From positions 1-24,584 of the forward strand of contig JBJEPE010000008.1 of assembly GCA_051881075.1 (NCBI GenBank): 24,584 nucleotides of DNA, given 5' to 3'. How positions within the stretch are numbered: position 1 is the first letter of the stretch; each line of letters opens with the position of its first letter. The position numbers and the translations under genes were made by a program. The stretch comes from RUG14223 sp051881075. Lineage in GTDB: Bacteria; Bacillota; Clostridia; Oscillospirales; Acutalibacteraceae. Below, piece by piece: positions 23,570 through 24,584 of this stretch. Under the pieces are notes generated by a model. That model ran no database searches and was not told the origin of the DNA. It worked only from the letters and a program-made list of their open reading frames with translations.

Positions 23570-23613
23570 AAAGAAACGGGGCTGTCGCTGATGTTTTTCA
23601 TTTGCGACGCCCC
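23570..23613 (-). terminator. Terminator of the LRR-dockerin gene, possibly bidirectional
   Basis: Ggggc-t-gtcgc (23578-23588) pairs with gcgacgcccc (23604-23613), a 10-bp GC-rich stem with one bulged base. On the minus strand it follows the stop codon of the LRR-dockerin gene by about 28 bases and is followed by gtttcttt. On the plus strand a T-rich stretch (23619-23626) follows, so it may also end the RNA candidate. Confidence 0.75.
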
Positions 23614-23640
23614 ATTATATTTTTTAAATTTTAGGAACGG

Positions 23641-24584
23641 TTAATTATTAATTACCTGATATGTAGTATATGCGTCCAGCAGGTTTACTTCGCCGTCGCC
23701 TGTTACGTCATATATGGCTATTTGCTCTGCGGTCAGGTCGCCGCTTGTAAGTACCTCCTGTATACAGGCAACATCTTCTACAGTTATGTCAAAGTCGCCT
23801 GACATATCGTATTGCTTTATTTGCTCTATAGCGTAATTTAGGGTTACGAATTTTATATTTTTATTTTTTGCATATGTTTCAGCACGTGAACCTGCGTAGC
23901 CGTATATTGTGAGGTTTGGGCACAAAGAAAACGCATGATAGTCTATATTTGTAACGCTATTACCTATAGTTACACTTGTTAAGTTTGTGCAATGGTAAAA
24001 CGCCCTCTCATCTATACTTGTTACGCTATCGGGGATAGTTACACTTGTTAAGCTTGTGCAACTTAAAAACGCACAACTTTCTATACTTTTTACGCTATTA
24101 CCTATAGTTACACTTGCTAGGCTTGTGCAACCGGAAAACGCACCCTCGCCTATACTTGTCACGCTATTACCTATAGTTACACTTGTTAAGCTTGTGCAAC
24201 CTCTAAACGCATACCAGTCTATATTTGTTACACTATTACCTATAGCTACACTTGTTAAGCTTGTGCAACCTTCAAACGTAAAACCTCTTATACGTGTTGT
24301 TACGCTGTCTGGGATAATTATGCTTGTTAAGCTTGTGCAGTTATAAAACACACATTCGCCTATACTTTTTACGCTGTCAGGGATATCTATGCTTGTTAAG
24401 CTTGTGCAACCCCAAAACGCACAATCGCCTATACTTGTTACGCTGTCATGGATATTTATACTTGTTAAGCTTGTGCAACCACTAAACGTAGAAGTGCCTA
24501 TACTTGTTACGCTGTCTGGGATATCTATGCTTGTTAAGCTTGTGCAACCACTAAACGTAGAAGTGCCTATACTTGTTACGCTGT
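23641..24584 (-). CDS. BspA-like leucine-rich-repeat protein with C-terminal dockerin (partial)
   Basis: The gene runs off the window, so only its last ~314 codons are visible and no start or signal peptide can be seen. At least ten tandem 23-residue BspA-type (TpLRR) repeats follow the pattern SVTSIG..AF.GCTSLTSV.I. The cysteine before TSL recurs in nearly every unit. One unit (DSVTTRIRGFTF) has an extra residue. The last repeat changes to CPNLTIYGYAGS, a usual cap. The C-terminal ~60 residues form a type I dockerin with two calcium-loop segments, DMSGDFDITVEDV and DVTGDGEVNLLDAY. Such proteins are exported and attach to a cohesin scaffold or to the cell surface; the LRR part would bind a host, fibre or partner surface. 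The dockerin links it to a cellulosome-like system encoded elsewhere. Confidence 0.9.
   Translation of the reverse strand, partial: SVTSIGTSTFSGCTSLTSIDIPDSVTSIGTSTFSGCTSLTSINIHDSVTSIGDCAFWGCTSLTSIDIPDSVKSIGECVFYNCTSLTSIIIPDSVTTRIRGFTFEGCTSLTSVAIGNSVTNIDWYAFRGCTSLTSVTIGNSVTSIGEGAFSGCTSLASVTIGNSVKSIESCAFLSCTSLTSVTIPDSVTSIDERAFYHCTNLTSVTIGNSVTNIDYHAFSLCPNLTIYGYAGSRAETYAKNKNIKFVTLNYAIEQIKQYDMSGDFDITVEDVACIQEVLTSGDLTAEQIAIYDVTGDGEVNLLDAYTTYQVINN

Noticed and set aside
23338..23601. Minus-strand frame of 87 codons between ferredoxin and the LRR gene
   Set aside because: It reads through the terminator and both arms of the long hairpin, and lacks a binding site; the structured-RNA reading explains the sequence better.
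23930..24584. Regular 69-base repeats that could suggest a CRISPR array
   Set aside because: The repeats are in frame, translate to 23-residue LRR units and have no unique spacers.

Overview
The window looks like a chromosomal stretch of a low-GC, anaerobic Gram-positive bacterium of the Clostridia, most plausibly an Oscillospiraceae/Ruminococcaceae gut species of the [Eubacterium] siraeum / Ruminococcus kind. This is inferred from a T-box leader, clostridial-type 2[4Fe-4S] ferredoxin, flavodiiron protein plus rubredoxin, the holB-ricT gene pair, strong AAGGAGG-like ribosome binding sites, heavy use of the ATA isoleucine codon, and a BspA-like leucine-rich-repeat protein ending in a dockerin. 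No rRNA, tRNA or CRISPR array was seen.

Layout. Positions 1-1300 hold no credible gene. They are a mosaic of at least four families of short repeats, each present two or three times; several fold into hairpins whose arms differ between copies by compensatory base changes. At 1409-2983 (minus) is a sodium:solute symporter gene. It is preceded by a complete T-box leader (about 3055-3350, minus) with its own promoter, a terminator and a specifier that reads UAC (tyrosine). Divergent from it is murC (plus, peptidoglycan precursor synthesis). Next come an HxlR-type regulator with a long histone-H1-like Lys/Ala/Pro tail, an orphan membrane-anchored family-5 solute-binding protein, and a flavodiiron oxygen/NO reductase with four modules followed by a stand-alone rubredoxin (oxidative stress defence).

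From 10747, a two-domain glycosyltransferase/CDP-glycerol glycerophosphotransferase and a diacylglycerol-kinase-like lipid kinase suggest cell-surface polymer and lipid metabolism. A half-length EamA/DMT transporter follows, then a probable operon: oligopeptide-binding lipoprotein, maf, and two adjacent ABC exporter half-transporters that form an asymmetric heterodimer. Downstream are holB (DNA polymerase III delta prime) and ricT/yaaT (PSP1 domain), then a short ferredoxin gene with its own promoter. After a 500-base gene-free stretch with a long fold-back that is probably a structured RNA, the window ends inside a minus-strand LRR-dockerin surface protein gene.

Most interesting items: (1) the structured-RNA candidate at 23345-23465, whose stem begins at the predicted transcription start; (2) the covarying hairpin repeats at 1-1200; (3) a tyrosine T-box controlling a symporter of the SSS family; (4) the H1-like tail on an HxlR regulator; (5) the four-module flavodiiron protein. 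None of this was checked by database search; family names rest on motif recognition.
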